A DNA stretch of 5,847 nucleotides from GCA-2733415 sp964608925. Lineage in GTDB: Bacteria; Bacteroidota; Bacteroidia; Flavobacteriales; Flavobacteriaceae. The stretch is from the NCBI GenBank assembly GCA_964608925.1, contig CAZSQD010000157.1:1-5847 (forward strand), written 5' to 3'. Position 1 is the first letter of the stretch; each line of letters begins with the position of its first letter. A program made the translations under genes and the position numbers. This document shows positions 1-5,847 of this stretch, in pieces. The notes under the pieces were generated by a model. That model had not been told where the DNA came from and ran no database searches. It was given only the letters and a program-made list of their open reading frames with translations.

Positions 1-97
1 ACCTTCCGGTCCACCGATACCTCCCTGCCTCAACTGACTAAAGAAAATATGAAGATGTGGGATATACAGTACAAAAATGGTAATTCCTGCAAGCGCA
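1..97 (-). other. Foreign-looking flank fused to argS, with a hydrophobic open frame
   Basis: This stretch lies beyond the point where argS similarity ends. Its first 40 bases hold 23 G or C, against roughly a third elsewhere in the window. On the minus strand, in a different frame from argS, codons stay open to the window edge. They read YALAGITIFVLYIP, then HLHIFFSQLRQ, then GGIGGPEG, which looks like one membrane-spanning segment followed by a polar loop. The frame has no plausible ATG here: upstream of the junction it overlaps argS codons back to a TAG at 142-144. I do not recognise a family. It could be part of a membrane-protein gene joined by rearrangement or misassembly, or it could be chance. 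Confidence 0.4.
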
Positions 98-1450
98 TAC
101 GGTATTATATATTTCTTCTTTCTGATTATCCGTATAACCTTCTAACTTCCCTAAATCTTGTGAAATTTCTCGAGCCGTATTGGTCATTTCCTGCATTAAA
201 TCGTCCGCATCTACAACAGTACCTTCTCTACTTTTCATTTTCCCTGAAGGCAAATCGACCATACCATAACTTAAATGTGATAAGTTTTTAGCCCAATCAT
301 ACCCTAATTTTTTCAGGATTAAAAACAAAACCTTAAAATGATAATCTTGCTCGTTACCTACCGTATATACCATAGCACCAACTTGCGGATAATCTTTAGC
401 ACGCTGTATTGCCGTACCAATATCTTGAGTCATATATACCGAAGTACCATCACTACGCAACACCAATTTTTCATCCAACCCTTCATCTGATAAATCACAC
501 CAAACCGAACCGTCTTCTTTTTTATAAAAAACACCTTTTTCAAGACCCTCTTCTATATTATCTTTTCCTAATAAATAGGTATTACTTTCATAATACAAAG
601 CATCAAAATCAACACCCAATGCTTTATACGTAATCGCAAAACCAACATACACCCATTGGTTCATAGTTTCCCAAAGCGCTATTACTTTTTCATCACCAGC
701 TTCCCATTTTTGAAGCATTTGTTTTGCTTCTTGCATTAATGGCGCTTCTTGTTTTGCTTCGTCTTCAGTTTTACCAGATTCAATTAAAATGGCTATCTCC
801 TTTTTATATTCTTGATCAAACTTTACATAGTAGTTACCCACTAATTTATCGCCTTTTCTTAGCTCAGAGTTTAAAGTGGTTTCTGGCGTTTCTTTTTGTC
901 CATCACTCCCATTGGGCGCAAATTTTTCCCAAGCCAACATACTTTTACAAATATGAATACCTCTATCGTTAATAATTTGGGTTTTAATTACTTTTTTACC
1001 TGACGCTTTTATAATTTCGGCAACTGAATATCCTAATAAATTATTACGCACATGCCCTAAGTGTAACGGTTTATTGGTGTTTGGCGAAGAATATTCTACC
1101 ATTACCTCTTTTCCTGTAGCAGGTGGTGTTACAAAACCGTATTGCTTTTTTTCTTTTATTTGCTGAAATAAGCTGATGTAATACGTTTCTGAAATTTCAA
1201 TATTCAAGAAACCTTTTACCATATTAAAACCTTCTACCTCTACTACATTTTCAACTAAAAAGTTTCCTATTGCCTCCCCAATTTGAACTGGATTACCTTT
1301 TATAGTACGCAACATAGAAAAGATTACCGCAGTAATATCGCCTGCAAATTCCTTACGAGTAGCTTGAAATTCTACTGTAGGTAATTCCGCTTGATACAAT
1401 TTTTGTACTGCCTCTTTTATAGCTATGGTTAATTTATTTTGAATGTTCAT
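38..1450 (-). CDS. argS: Arginyl-tRNA synthetase, C-terminally truncated
   Basis: Class I aminoacyl-tRNA synthetase that charges tRNA-Arg with arginine in the cytoplasm using ATP. The 470-residue frame begins with the N-terminal additional domain (about residues 1-90). The Rossmann catalytic core follows, with the HIGH-type motif HLGH at 130-133 inside SSPNTNKPLHLGHVRNN, and the KMSKS-type motif GKMKSREG at 403-410. Family-like sequence runs to EEIYNTV (Val451, bases 98-100), where GLGALKYF-like sequence would be expected. Instead the last 19 residues (CACRNYHF and onward) resemble nothing in ArgS and run into TAG. Flavobacterial ArgS is normally about 590 residues, so the helical DALR anticodon-binding domain, roughly 120 residues, is missing. 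The start at 1450 fits the usual N-terminus. The break is not a simple frameshift, because neither alternative frame restores ArgS sequence. As drawn, the product should not be a normal synthetase; a rearrangement, an insertion or a chimeric assembly end is likely. The identity of the remaining part is very secure. Confidence 0.93.
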   Translation of the reverse strand: MNIQNKLTIAIKEAVQKLYQAELPTVEFQATRKEFAGDITAVIFSMLRTIKGNPVQIGEAIGNFLVENVVEVEGFNMVKGFLNIEISETYYISLFQQIKEKKQYGFVTPPATGKEVMVEYSSPNTNKPLHLGHVRNNLLGYSVAEIIKASGKKVIKTQIINDRGIHICKSMLAWEKFAPNGSDGQKETPETTLNSELRKGDKLVGNYYVKFDQEYKKEIAILIESGKTEDEAKQEAPLMQEAKQMLQKWEAGDEKVIALWETMNQWVYVGFAITYKALGVDFDALYYESNTYLLGKDNIEEGLEKGVFYKKEDGSVWCDLSDEGLDEKLVLRSDGTSVYMTQDIGTAIQRAKDYPQVGAMVYTVGNEQDYHFKVLFLILKKLGYDWAKNLSHLSYGMVDLPSGKMKSREGTVVDADDLMQEMTNTAREISQDLGKLEGYTDNQKEEIYNTVCACRNYHFCTVYPTSSYFL

Positions 1451-1468
1451 TAGTATATTTTTTATTGC

Positions 1469-1484
1469 TTAAACAACTGTTTAA
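1469..1484. repeat. 16-bp perfect palindrome upstream of argS
   Basis: TTAAACA and TGTTTAA form perfect 7-bp arms around a central AC, centred about 26 bases before the argS start codon. This could be an operator or simply an AT-rich chance dyad. No TAnnTTTG-type promoter box is visible beside it, so its link to argS expression is only positional. Confidence 0.3.
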
Positions 1485-1492
1485 TTTATGTG

Positions 1493-1540
1493 TTCTCGAT
1501 ACATTCCGATAAAAAAAATCGAAATACTCAAACTGACGTA
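1493..1540. repeat. Flavobacterial intergenic hairpin repeat, copy 1
   Basis: This 48-bp unit begins TTCTCGATACATT and ends ACTCAAACTGACGTA, and it is repeated at 1589-1635. Its core arms ATTCCGAT and ATCGAAAT pair around a run of A. The single imperfect pair is C/A on the plus strand but becomes a G-U wobble in minus-strand RNA, the direction in which ctlX and argS are transcribed. Similar TCTCGATAC...TACTCGAACTGACG hairpins are, from memory, common between genes in Flavobacteriaceae, where they may act as terminators or REP-like elements. It lies in the argS leader, downstream of ctlX. Confidence 0.7.
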
Positions 1541-1549
1541 TTTTTATTT

Positions 1550-1663
1550 GGGCGTTCGAGCGGGCTTTACACTGTATCTTTTTATGTATTCTCGATACAT
1601 TCTGATGAAAAAATCAGAATACTCGAACGGACATAAAAAGGATGCCGCTTCAATCCCTAACGC
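1550..1663. repeat. Long intergenic element with four nested stems
   Basis: The left half GGGCGTT...AGCGGGCTTT...ATCTTTTTATGT is mirrored by ACATAAAAAGGAT...CCGCT...CCCTAACGC. The nested pairs are GCGTT 1552-1556 with AACGC 1659-1663, AGCGG 1559-1563 with CCGCT 1645-1649, ATCTTTTTATGT 1576-1587 with 1631-1643 (one G bulged), and ATTCTGAT 1599-1606 with ATCAGAAT 1613-1620. Unpaired asymmetric stretches (1564-1575 and 1650-1658) separate the stems. The apical part is the second copy of the hairpin repeat. From memory, elements starting GGGCGTT and ending CAATCCCTAACGC recur between genes of Flavobacteriaceae. Their function is unknown to me. The pairing is read directly from the sequence; the family recall is unchecked. 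Confidence 0.65.
1589..1635. repeat. Flavobacterial intergenic hairpin repeat, copy 2
   Basis: This 47-bp direct copy of the unit at 1493-1540 is offset by 96 bp and differs by a one-base gap and a few substitutions. Its core stem ATTCTGAT/ATCAGAAT is perfect over 8 bp with a GAAAAA loop, and an outer TCGA/TCGA pair (1592-1595 with 1623-1626) lies beyond a small internal loop. Compared with copy 1, one stem position has changed from C-G to T-A, so pairing is kept despite sequence change. It forms the tip of the larger nested element. Confidence 0.7.
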
Positions 1664-1751
1664 ACTCTATATATTTTAAAAAAATCAAATTTCACAAAAA
1701 CACTGTTATGTGATTTCCCCTATCGTCAAAATGACTCTTAAACTATCCTTT
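1664..1751. other. Rest of the ctlX-argS spacer, weak ctlX terminator candidate
   Basis: This is the part of the 301-bp spacer between ctlX and argS that lies next to the ctlX stop. On the minus strand, TCACA and TGTGA arms (1709-1713 and 1692-1696, with AAAT/ATTT extending imperfectly) are followed by a seven-T run (A at 1678-1684). This is a weak intrinsic terminator candidate for ctlX. The stem is short with a 12-base loop, so the stronger hairpins further downstream may do the job instead. No gene is seen here. Confidence 0.3.
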
Positions 1752-2687
1752 TTATTTACAAGGTAAAAATACTTCCGCCATCATACAACGAGCGCTACCA
1801 CCACCACATGCCTCAATAGTATCTAAACTACTACTTAATATTGCACAGTGTTTTTCTATCATTTGTATTTGTGCTGGACGCAAACTATCATACGCTGACT
1901 GACTCATAATTAAATACAATTTATCATCCGCACCTTTTACCTGCAACATGTTACCTGCAAAATTATTTACTTGTACTTCAGTTATGGTAATTACCTCTTT
2001 ACCATCTTCTCGCAAACTCTTAAGCACTGCCTTTTTTTCTTTTTTATCATCAATAGTATCTATACAAATTACAGCAAAAGTTTCTGCTAAACACATCATT
2101 ACATTGGTATGATAAATTGCTTTACGCTTATCTCCTACTGTCTGGTTTGCAGTAAAAATGATTGGCGAATACTCAAAATCCTCACAAAACTCAATAAACA
2201 AATCTTCATCTGCTCTTGGTGATAAAGCACAATAGGCTTTTCTATTTGCTCTATCCAACAATAAACTACCTGTACCTTCTAAAAAGAAACCTTCTTTTTC
2301 TGCCGAGGTATAATCAAATACATTATTTATTACAAAACCCGCTTCTTCTAATTTCTCCAACACATCTTCCCTTCGCTCTAACCTACGGTTTTTAGCAAAC
2401 ATAGGGTACAAACCAATATTACCATTTTCATGGAAAGAAATCCAGTTATTCGGAAAAATAGAATCTGGTGTGTCAGTTGCACGAGTATCATCAATTACAA
2501 CCACATTTACACCAATAGCACGTAATTTCACCACATAAGCGTCAAACTCTTCCTGTGCTTTTGCATTTACGTTTTTAGGCGATAAACCTTCCATCACTTT
2601 TTGGTAATAGTTGTTTACTGCTGTTTCTTCATTCATTCTGAAATTTACAGGACGAATCATTAATATAGTATTGGTTGTTTGTTGCAT
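1752..2687 (-). CDS. ctlX: CtlX-type citrulline/arginine-related hydrolase
   Basis: This 311-residue cytosolic enzyme belongs to the guanidino-group-modifying (amidinotransferase/DDAH) fold superfamily, in the branch usually named citrulline utilization hydrolase CtlX. Visible family landmarks are IRPVNFRMNEET near the N-terminus (about 11-22), the substrate-pocket segment DSIFPNNW (75-82), LYPMFAKNRRLERRE (93-107), FLEGTGSLLLDR (135-146), YHTNVMM with the probable catalytic His193, and the C-terminal CGGGSARCMMAEV with the probable nucleophile Cys301. Length and ends look complete. The start follows an A-rich leader without a Shine-Dalgarno site, normal for Bacteroidota, and a promoter box lies 21-28 bases upstream. 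The superfamily hydrolyses C-N bonds of arginine, methylarginine or citrulline through a covalent Cys adduct. The precise substrate cannot be settled from sequence. It follows another superfamily member 189 bp upstream but appears separately transcribed. Confidence 0.9.
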   Translation of the reverse strand: MQQTTNTILMIRPVNFRMNEETAVNNYYQKVMEGLSPKNVNAKAQEEFDAYVVKLRAIGVNVVVIDDTRATDTPDSIFPNNWISFHENGNIGLYPMFAKNRRLERREDVLEKLEEAGFVINNVFDYTSAEKEGFFLEGTGSLLLDRANRKAYCALSPRADEDLFIEFCEDFEYSPIIFTANQTVGDKRKAIYHTNVMMCLAETFAVICIDTIDDKKEKKAVLKSLREDGKEVITITEVQVNNFAGNMLQVKGADDKLYLIMSQSAYDSLRPAQIQMIEKHCAILSSSLDTIEACGGGSARCMMAEVFLPCK

Positions 2688-2707
2688 TTTATTATTATTT
2701 AGAAGTG

Positions 2708-2715
2708 CAAATTTA
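2708..2715 (-). promoter_or_regulatory. Promoter -7 box of ctlX
   Basis: The minus strand reads TAAATTTG, an exact match to the Bacteroidota sigma-A -7 consensus TAnnTTTG, placed 21-28 bases before the ctlX ATG. Transcription would start around 2700-2703, giving a leader of about 15 bases. No clear TTG -33 element is seen upstream, only an A/T-rich tract. Confidence 0.6.
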
Positions 2716-2789
2716 GTAATTTTTTTTAAGCGTATTCATTTTTATACCACGAATAGATAAATGTTTTTTTTTGAAACACTTTATAAAAA

Positions 2790-2822
2790 AGACCTCACAG
2801 GTTTCGAAAACGGGTGAGGTCT
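2790..2822 (-). terminator. Intrinsic terminator after the DDAH-like gene
   Basis: Arms AGACCTCAC (2790-2798) and GTGAGGTCT (2814-2822) pair perfectly. An inner GTTT/AAAC stem (2801-2804 with 2808-2811) sits above a small internal loop. On the minus strand the stem runs directly into TTTTTT, 55 bases after the stop codon at 2877. It separates this gene from ctlX. GACCTCAC-type hairpins are typical flavobacterial terminators. Confidence 0.85.
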
Positions 2823-2876
2823 AAGTGTAATACTAATTTAATCAAATTTTGATTGTTATTTATCAGATAAAAAACA

Positions 2877-3791
2877 CTATTCCCTAACTAACGGCAATGT
2901 ACTACAACGCAACAATCCTTCTTGTTTGGCAATTTCTGCATATGCAACTTCCTCTACGGTAATTCCGTTTTCACGTAACCACGTATTTAAACGGGTAAAG
3001 TTTTTTTCTGAAATGACTACGGTTTCACTTATTGAAAACACATTAGAGTTCATATTATACATTTCCTCTTTTGTAATTTCAAATACATTTTCCTTTCCAA
3101 AAAAATCAACCAACCATTGATATTCTTCTTCAACTAAGAATCCGTTTTTATGAATAATAGCTTTATCTTTTCCTATGGGCTGAAAACAGCAATCTAAATG
3201 CAATGCGTTTTCTTTAGGATTCACATTATCTTTACGCAACTCAAAAGATTTTACTTTTTTGTTTGGGAATAATTTCGCAATCGCTTCCACGGCTTGCTTA
3301 TTGGTGCGTGCAGTAATATAACTTGAATAATCAGCTGCTGTATAGGTTCCTATAAAAATATAATCATTCCACGGCATTACATCACCACCTTCTACATGAC
3401 ATTCTTCTGGTAATTCTATAATATTTTCTTGTCCAATTTCATCCAACACATGTTGTATGGCAGTATATTCTTGATCACGGTCAGGTAAAATATTAGCTCT
3501 CACCAATTTATTATCAATTGTAAAAGCGATATCTCTTGAGAAAATTTGATTGTAATTTTCAATAATTGATGGGCGGTACACTTTTACGTTATGTTTTTCT
3601 AAAACAGCGGCTACTTCTTCCATTTCTGCAACCATATCTTTTTCTACAGGATACGTACCTGCTAAAACGTGTTGCTTACTTTTTGGGTCATAGCAATCTG
3701 CTACTTTTGGGGTTGGACCTAAACTTTTTGCTGTACCTAAAACCACTGCTTTTAGGGTTGCGGTTTCGTTTTTTACATTTAATTTTAACAT
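2877..3791 (-). CDS. Dimethylargininase / arginine deiminase family hydrolase
   Basis: This 304-residue cytosolic enzyme belongs to the amidinotransferase (guanidino-modifying) superfamily. Members turn arginine or N-methylated arginines into citrulline, releasing ammonia or a methylamine. Family landmarks in order are FSRDIAF (84-90, Asp87 for substrate contact), HVEGGDVM (132-139, with catalytic-type Glu134), HLDCCFQPI (198-206, catalytic-type His198 and Asp200), a NMNSNVFS segment (247-254), and the C-terminal LLRCSTLPLVRE with the probable nucleophile Cys296. All catalytic-type positions are present. An in-frame ATG at 3893 would add 34 residues, but these would be encoded by the end of gltA and its terminator hairpin, so MLKLNVKNE at 3791 is preferred. 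A promoter for this start was not seen. The substrate is undecided: dimethylarginine, arginine or another guanidino compound. Confidence 0.9.
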   Translation of the reverse strand: MLKLNVKNETATLKAVVLGTAKSLGPTPKVADCYDPKSKQHVLAGTYPVEKDMVAEMEEVAAVLEKHNVKVYRPSIIENYNQIFSRDIAFTIDNKLVRANILPDRDQEYTAIQHVLDEIGQENIIELPEECHVEGGDVMPWNDYIFIGTYTAADYSSYITARTNKQAVEAIAKLFPNKKVKSFELRKDNVNPKENALHLDCCFQPIGKDKAIIHKNGFLVEEEYQWLVDFFGKENVFEITKEEMYNMNSNVFSISETVVISEKNFTRLNTWLRENGITVEEVAYAEIAKQEGLLRCSTLPLVRE

Positions 3792-3806
3792 GCTTTTATG
3801 GTATAA

Positions 3807-3836
3807 AAAAACCTCACAAAAAATTGTGAGGTTTTT
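3807..3836 (-). terminator. Intrinsic terminator of gltA
   Basis: AAAAACCTCACAA (3807-3819) and its complement TTGTGAGGTTTTT (3824-3836) form a perfect 13-bp stem with an AAAA loop, and a T run follows on the minus strand. It starts 13 bases after the gltA stop codon. The A- and T-tracts on both sides would let it act in either direction. Its downstream edge is only 15 bases from the next gene's ATG. Confidence 0.85.
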
Positions 3837-3849
3837 ATTTATCTTATTA

Positions 3850-5136
3850 TTATCTTTTAGACACCTCTTTAAAAGCTCTTGCATTTTCTCCAATATATAT
3901 TTGACGCGGACGCCCTATTGGTTCTTTACGCAAACGCATTTCTCTCCATTGTGCAATCCAACCTGGTAAACGACCTAATGCGAACATTGGTGTAAACATA
4001 CCTGTAGGAATTCCTAAAGCTCTGTAAATAATACCTGAATAAAAATCAACATTTGGATATAATTTACGATCTACAAAATACGGATCAGACAATGCTTCTG
4101 CTGCTAAACCTTTTGCAATTTCCAAAGTTGGATCTGTTAGGTTTAAATCTGCTAATATTTCTTCTGCAGCAACTTTTATAATTTTTGCTCTTGGATCAAA
4201 GTTTTTATACACACGATGTCCGAAGCCCATTAAACGGAACGAATCATTTTTATCTTTCGCTTTCGCCATGTATTTTTTAGTATCTCCACCATCTGCTTCA
4301 ATAGCTTCTAACATTTCAATAACTGCCTGATTAGCACCTCCATGAAGAGGACCCCATAAGGCGCAAATACCTGCTGATATAGAGGCAAATAAACCTGCAT
4401 GAGACGAACCTACAATACGTACGGTAGATGTTGAGCAGTTTTGCTCATGATCAGCATGTAAAATTAACAATTTATCAATAGCTTCTGAAACTACTTTGTT
4501 TGCTTTATACTCTTCATTAGGTTTTGCAAACATCATTTTCAAGAAATTATCTACATACCCTAAAGAGTTATCTCCATAATCTAACGGTAACCCCATTTTT
4601 TTACGATGTGCCCATGCTGTTAATACTGGGAATTTACCCATTATTTTAACAATGGCATTGTACATTTCTTCTTCAGAATCTACATTTACAGAGTTTGGAT
4701 TAAAAGCTATTAATGCATTTGTTAATGATGATAATACACCCATTGGATGCGCTGTTTTAGGAAAACCATCTAGTATTTTCTTAATATCTTCATCAACATG
4801 TGCTTCTGCTTTTATGTCCGCATCAAACTTTGCTAATTGCTCTTTTGTTGGTAATTCACCAAAAATTAATAAGTAAGCAACTTCTAAAAAATCAGCTTTT
4901 TCTGCTAATTCCTCTATTGAATATCCACGGTATCTTAAAATCCCTTCTTCTCCATTTAAAAAAGTAATTGCACTTTCACAAGATCCTGTATTTTTATATC
5001 CTGGATCAATGGTTATTACACCTCCAGATGAACCTCTTAATTTTTTAATATCTATTGCAATTTCTCCTTCTGTACCTACAATTACAGGGAACTCTAATTT
5101 TTTACCATTTACTTCTATAGTTGCTATTTCTGACAT
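3850..5136 (-). CDS. gltA: Citrate synthase (type II)
   Basis: Condenses acetyl-CoA and oxaloacetate to citrate, the entry step of the TCA cycle, in the cytosol. The 428 residues match the bacterial type II, E. coli-like length (about 427). The N-terminal small beta domain (1-45) leads into ITIDPGYKNTGSCESAITFLNGEEGILRYRGY (about 41-72), a hallmark of this group. Active-site landmarks are HADHEQN (227-233), GPLHGGAN with catalytic-type His265, GFGHRVYKNFDPRA with His307 and Arg316, VDFYSG with Asp364, and the C-terminal IGRPRQIYIG with Arg409. All key residues are present and both ends look complete. A promoter box lies upstream and a strong terminator downstream, so it is probably a single-gene transcript. 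Identity is very secure. Confidence 0.98.
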   Translation of the reverse strand: MSEIATIEVNGKKLEFPVIVGTEGEIAIDIKKLRGSSGGVITIDPGYKNTGSCESAITFLNGEEGILRYRGYSIEELAEKADFLEVAYLLIFGELPTKEQLAKFDADIKAEAHVDEDIKKILDGFPKTAHPMGVLSSLTNALIAFNPNSVNVDSEEEMYNAIVKIMGKFPVLTAWAHRKKMGLPLDYGDNSLGYVDNFLKMMFAKPNEEYKANKVVSEAIDKLLILHADHEQNCSTSTVRIVGSSHAGLFASISAGICALWGPLHGGANQAVIEMLEAIEADGGDTKKYMAKAKDKNDSFRLMGFGHRVYKNFDPRAKIIKVAAEEILADLNLTDPTLEIAKGLAAEALSDPYFVDRKLYPNVDFYSGIIYRALGIPTGMFTPMFALGRLPGWIAQWREMRLRKEPIGRPRQIYIGENARAFKEVSKR

Positions 5137-5173
5137 CTTTTTGACTTAATTTTTATTATTTTTTTGAATTGCA

Positions 5174-5181
5174 CGAAGTTA
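5174..5181 (-). promoter_or_regulatory. Promoter -7 box of gltA
   Basis: The minus strand reads TAACTTCG, one mismatch from TAnnTTTG, 38-45 bases before the gltA ATG in the 95-bp spacer. The predicted start site is near 5166-5169, giving an A/T-rich leader of about 30 bases. No clear -33 TTG is visible. Confidence 0.5.
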
Positions 5182-5231
5182 CGAAAAATAGAGGGAAAAA
5201 TGACATTATTCTAAAAAAGAATGTATCACTA

Positions 5232-5846
5232 TTATTTTCTTTTTAAAATTTCTCTAAATTGATAAAGGAAACGTTCTAATAATCGTAAATCCTCGATTAC
5301 CACCTCTACGGTTACTAACATTTCTTGTTTGAATACAATTTCCTTTTTATAAGTTGTAATTAATTTATCTGAACTAAGGCCAATATCTAACAAATAGAAA
5401 CCTTCATTATCTGGAATACTGGAAATACTTTTTACGTTACCCACTAACATCCCAAATTCGGTTTCTGGATAATTTTGAAGCTTGATATGTACTTTTTGAC
5501 CTATTTTTAATTTACCTGAATTTAAAGAAGGTACTTTTGCTTTTACAATAAAACCTTGATGTTCCGTAGGAATTACTGTACACACCAAATCACCTGCATT
5601 TACCGTTTGGTTAACCGTCCAATATTTTAAAAAAGAAACATTTCCTGCTATTTTACTTTGAAAAGTGTATTGCAACTCCCAATCGACAATGCTGTTTTTT
5701 AATTGATTAAACGATTGAATAACGTCTTTTAATAATTTAATTTCTTGACGAGTGTTATTAATACTTTTACCAATATTTGTTTTTTCATTGGTGTTTACTT
5801 GCTCTCGCATTGTAGAAATAGAACTGTTTATATTTTTATAATTACG
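5232..5846 (-). CDS. HlyD-family membrane-fusion (periplasmic adaptor) protein, C-terminal part
   Basis: Periplasmic adaptor that would link an inner-membrane exporter to an outer-membrane channel. The gene enters from the right edge: the frame is open to 5846, and the ATG at 5808-5810 is internal, so the N-terminal membrane anchor is outside the window. Of the 204 visible residues, about 1-58 are the end of the long coiled-coil hairpin (NTRQEIKLLKDVIQSF, NQLKNSIVDWE). The second half of the lipoyl-like domain follows, with SKIAGNVSFLKYW (64-76) and the signature NAGDLVCTVIP (83-93). Then comes a beta-barrel domain (about 98-184; IGQKVHIKLQNYP at 115-127) and a short amphipathic tail. The domain order fits the HlyD/bacteriocin-exporter type better than RND adaptors. 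Partner ABC transporter and cargo genes are expected to the right, but none is visible. It ends 95 bp before gltA with no convincing terminator between. Confidence 0.85.
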   Translation of the reverse strand, partial: RNYKNINSSISTMREQVNTNEKTNIGKSINNTRQEIKLLKDVIQSFNQLKNSIVDWELQYTFQSKIAGNVSFLKYWTVNQTVNAGDLVCTVIPTEHQGFIVKAKVPSLNSGKLKIGQKVHIKLQNYPETEFGMLVGNVKSISSIPDNEGFYLLDIGLSSDKLITTYKKEIVFKQEMLVTVEVVIEDLRLLERFLYQFREILKRK

Positions 5847-5847
5847 T

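Noticed and set aside
49..972. Several plus-strand open frames opposite argS
   Set aside because: They are antisense to clear argS coding sequence and have no domain-like content.
1493..1635. CRISPR-like repeat pair
   Set aside because: There are only two copies, each self-complementary and embedded in hairpins, with no further repeats and no cas genes.
1550..1663. Integron attC site, suggested by GGGCGTT and CCCTAACGC ends
   Set aside because: attC needs an RYYYAAC left end and a GTTRRRY right end. Here GTT lies on the left and AAC on the right, in neither orientation fitting, and no integrase or cassette is present.
1488..1679. Plus-strand 63-codon open frame
   Set aside because: It is made entirely of the two hairpin repeats and the nested element. 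The repeated CSRYIPIKK/YSRYILMKK peptide just mirrors the DNA repeat, so it is not a gene.
3792..3893. 34-residue N-terminal extension of the DDAH-like protein from an upstream ATG
   Set aside because: The extension overlaps the gltA 3' end and would translate the terminator hairpin. Family similarity begins only after Met at 3791.
4652..4876. Plus-strand open frame opposite gltA, and similar frames opposite the DDAH-like gene
   Set aside because: They are fully antisense to well-conserved coding sequence with intact motifs.
5208..5222. Hairpin ATTCT/AGAAT as terminator of the HlyD-family gene
   Set aside because: It has only a 5-bp A/T-rich stem with an A loop and no T run following on the minus strand, so it is too weak to call.

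Overview
The window is AT-rich and every gene lies on the minus strand. Protein family character (a Bacteroidetes-type ArgS, a CtlX-like hydrolase, a type II citrate synthase), TAnnTTTG-like promoter boxes, A-rich leaders without Shine-Dalgarno sites and the style of the intergenic hairpins all point to a marine-type Flavobacteriaceae member (Bacteroidota). The exact genus cannot be read from the sequence.

Layout in the direction of transcription (right to left): the C-terminal two thirds of an HlyD-type membrane-fusion protein enters from the right edge (5232-5846). Then come citrate synthase gltA (3850-5136), a dimethylargininase/arginine-deiminase-family hydrolase (2877-3791), a second and divergent member of the same fold superfamily, ctlX (1752-2687), and arginyl-tRNA synthetase argS (38-1450). 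The argS reading frame loses family similarity near position 97 and stops without its anticodon-binding domain. Most genes look singly transcribed: strong hairpin terminators follow gltA and the DDAH-like gene, and promoter boxes precede gltA and ctlX.

Functional theme: two guanidino/ureido-modifying hydrolases sit next to each other and next to argS, so three consecutive genes handle arginine-related substrates, while gltA feeds the TCA cycle. A two-step route (arginine or methylarginine to citrulline, then citrulline breakdown) is possible but is inference. The HlyD fragment probably ends an exporter operon lying outside the window.

The least ordinary parts are (i) the abrupt break of argS at the left edge into GC-richer unrelated sequence that carries a hydrophobic open frame, and (ii) the 300-bp ctlX-argS spacer. 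The spacer holds two copies of a ~47-bp hairpin repeat, one of them nested inside a ~114-bp element of four concentric stems. That element looks like a dispersed flavobacterial intergenic element of unknown role. No complete new multi-gene defence or mobile system is visible.
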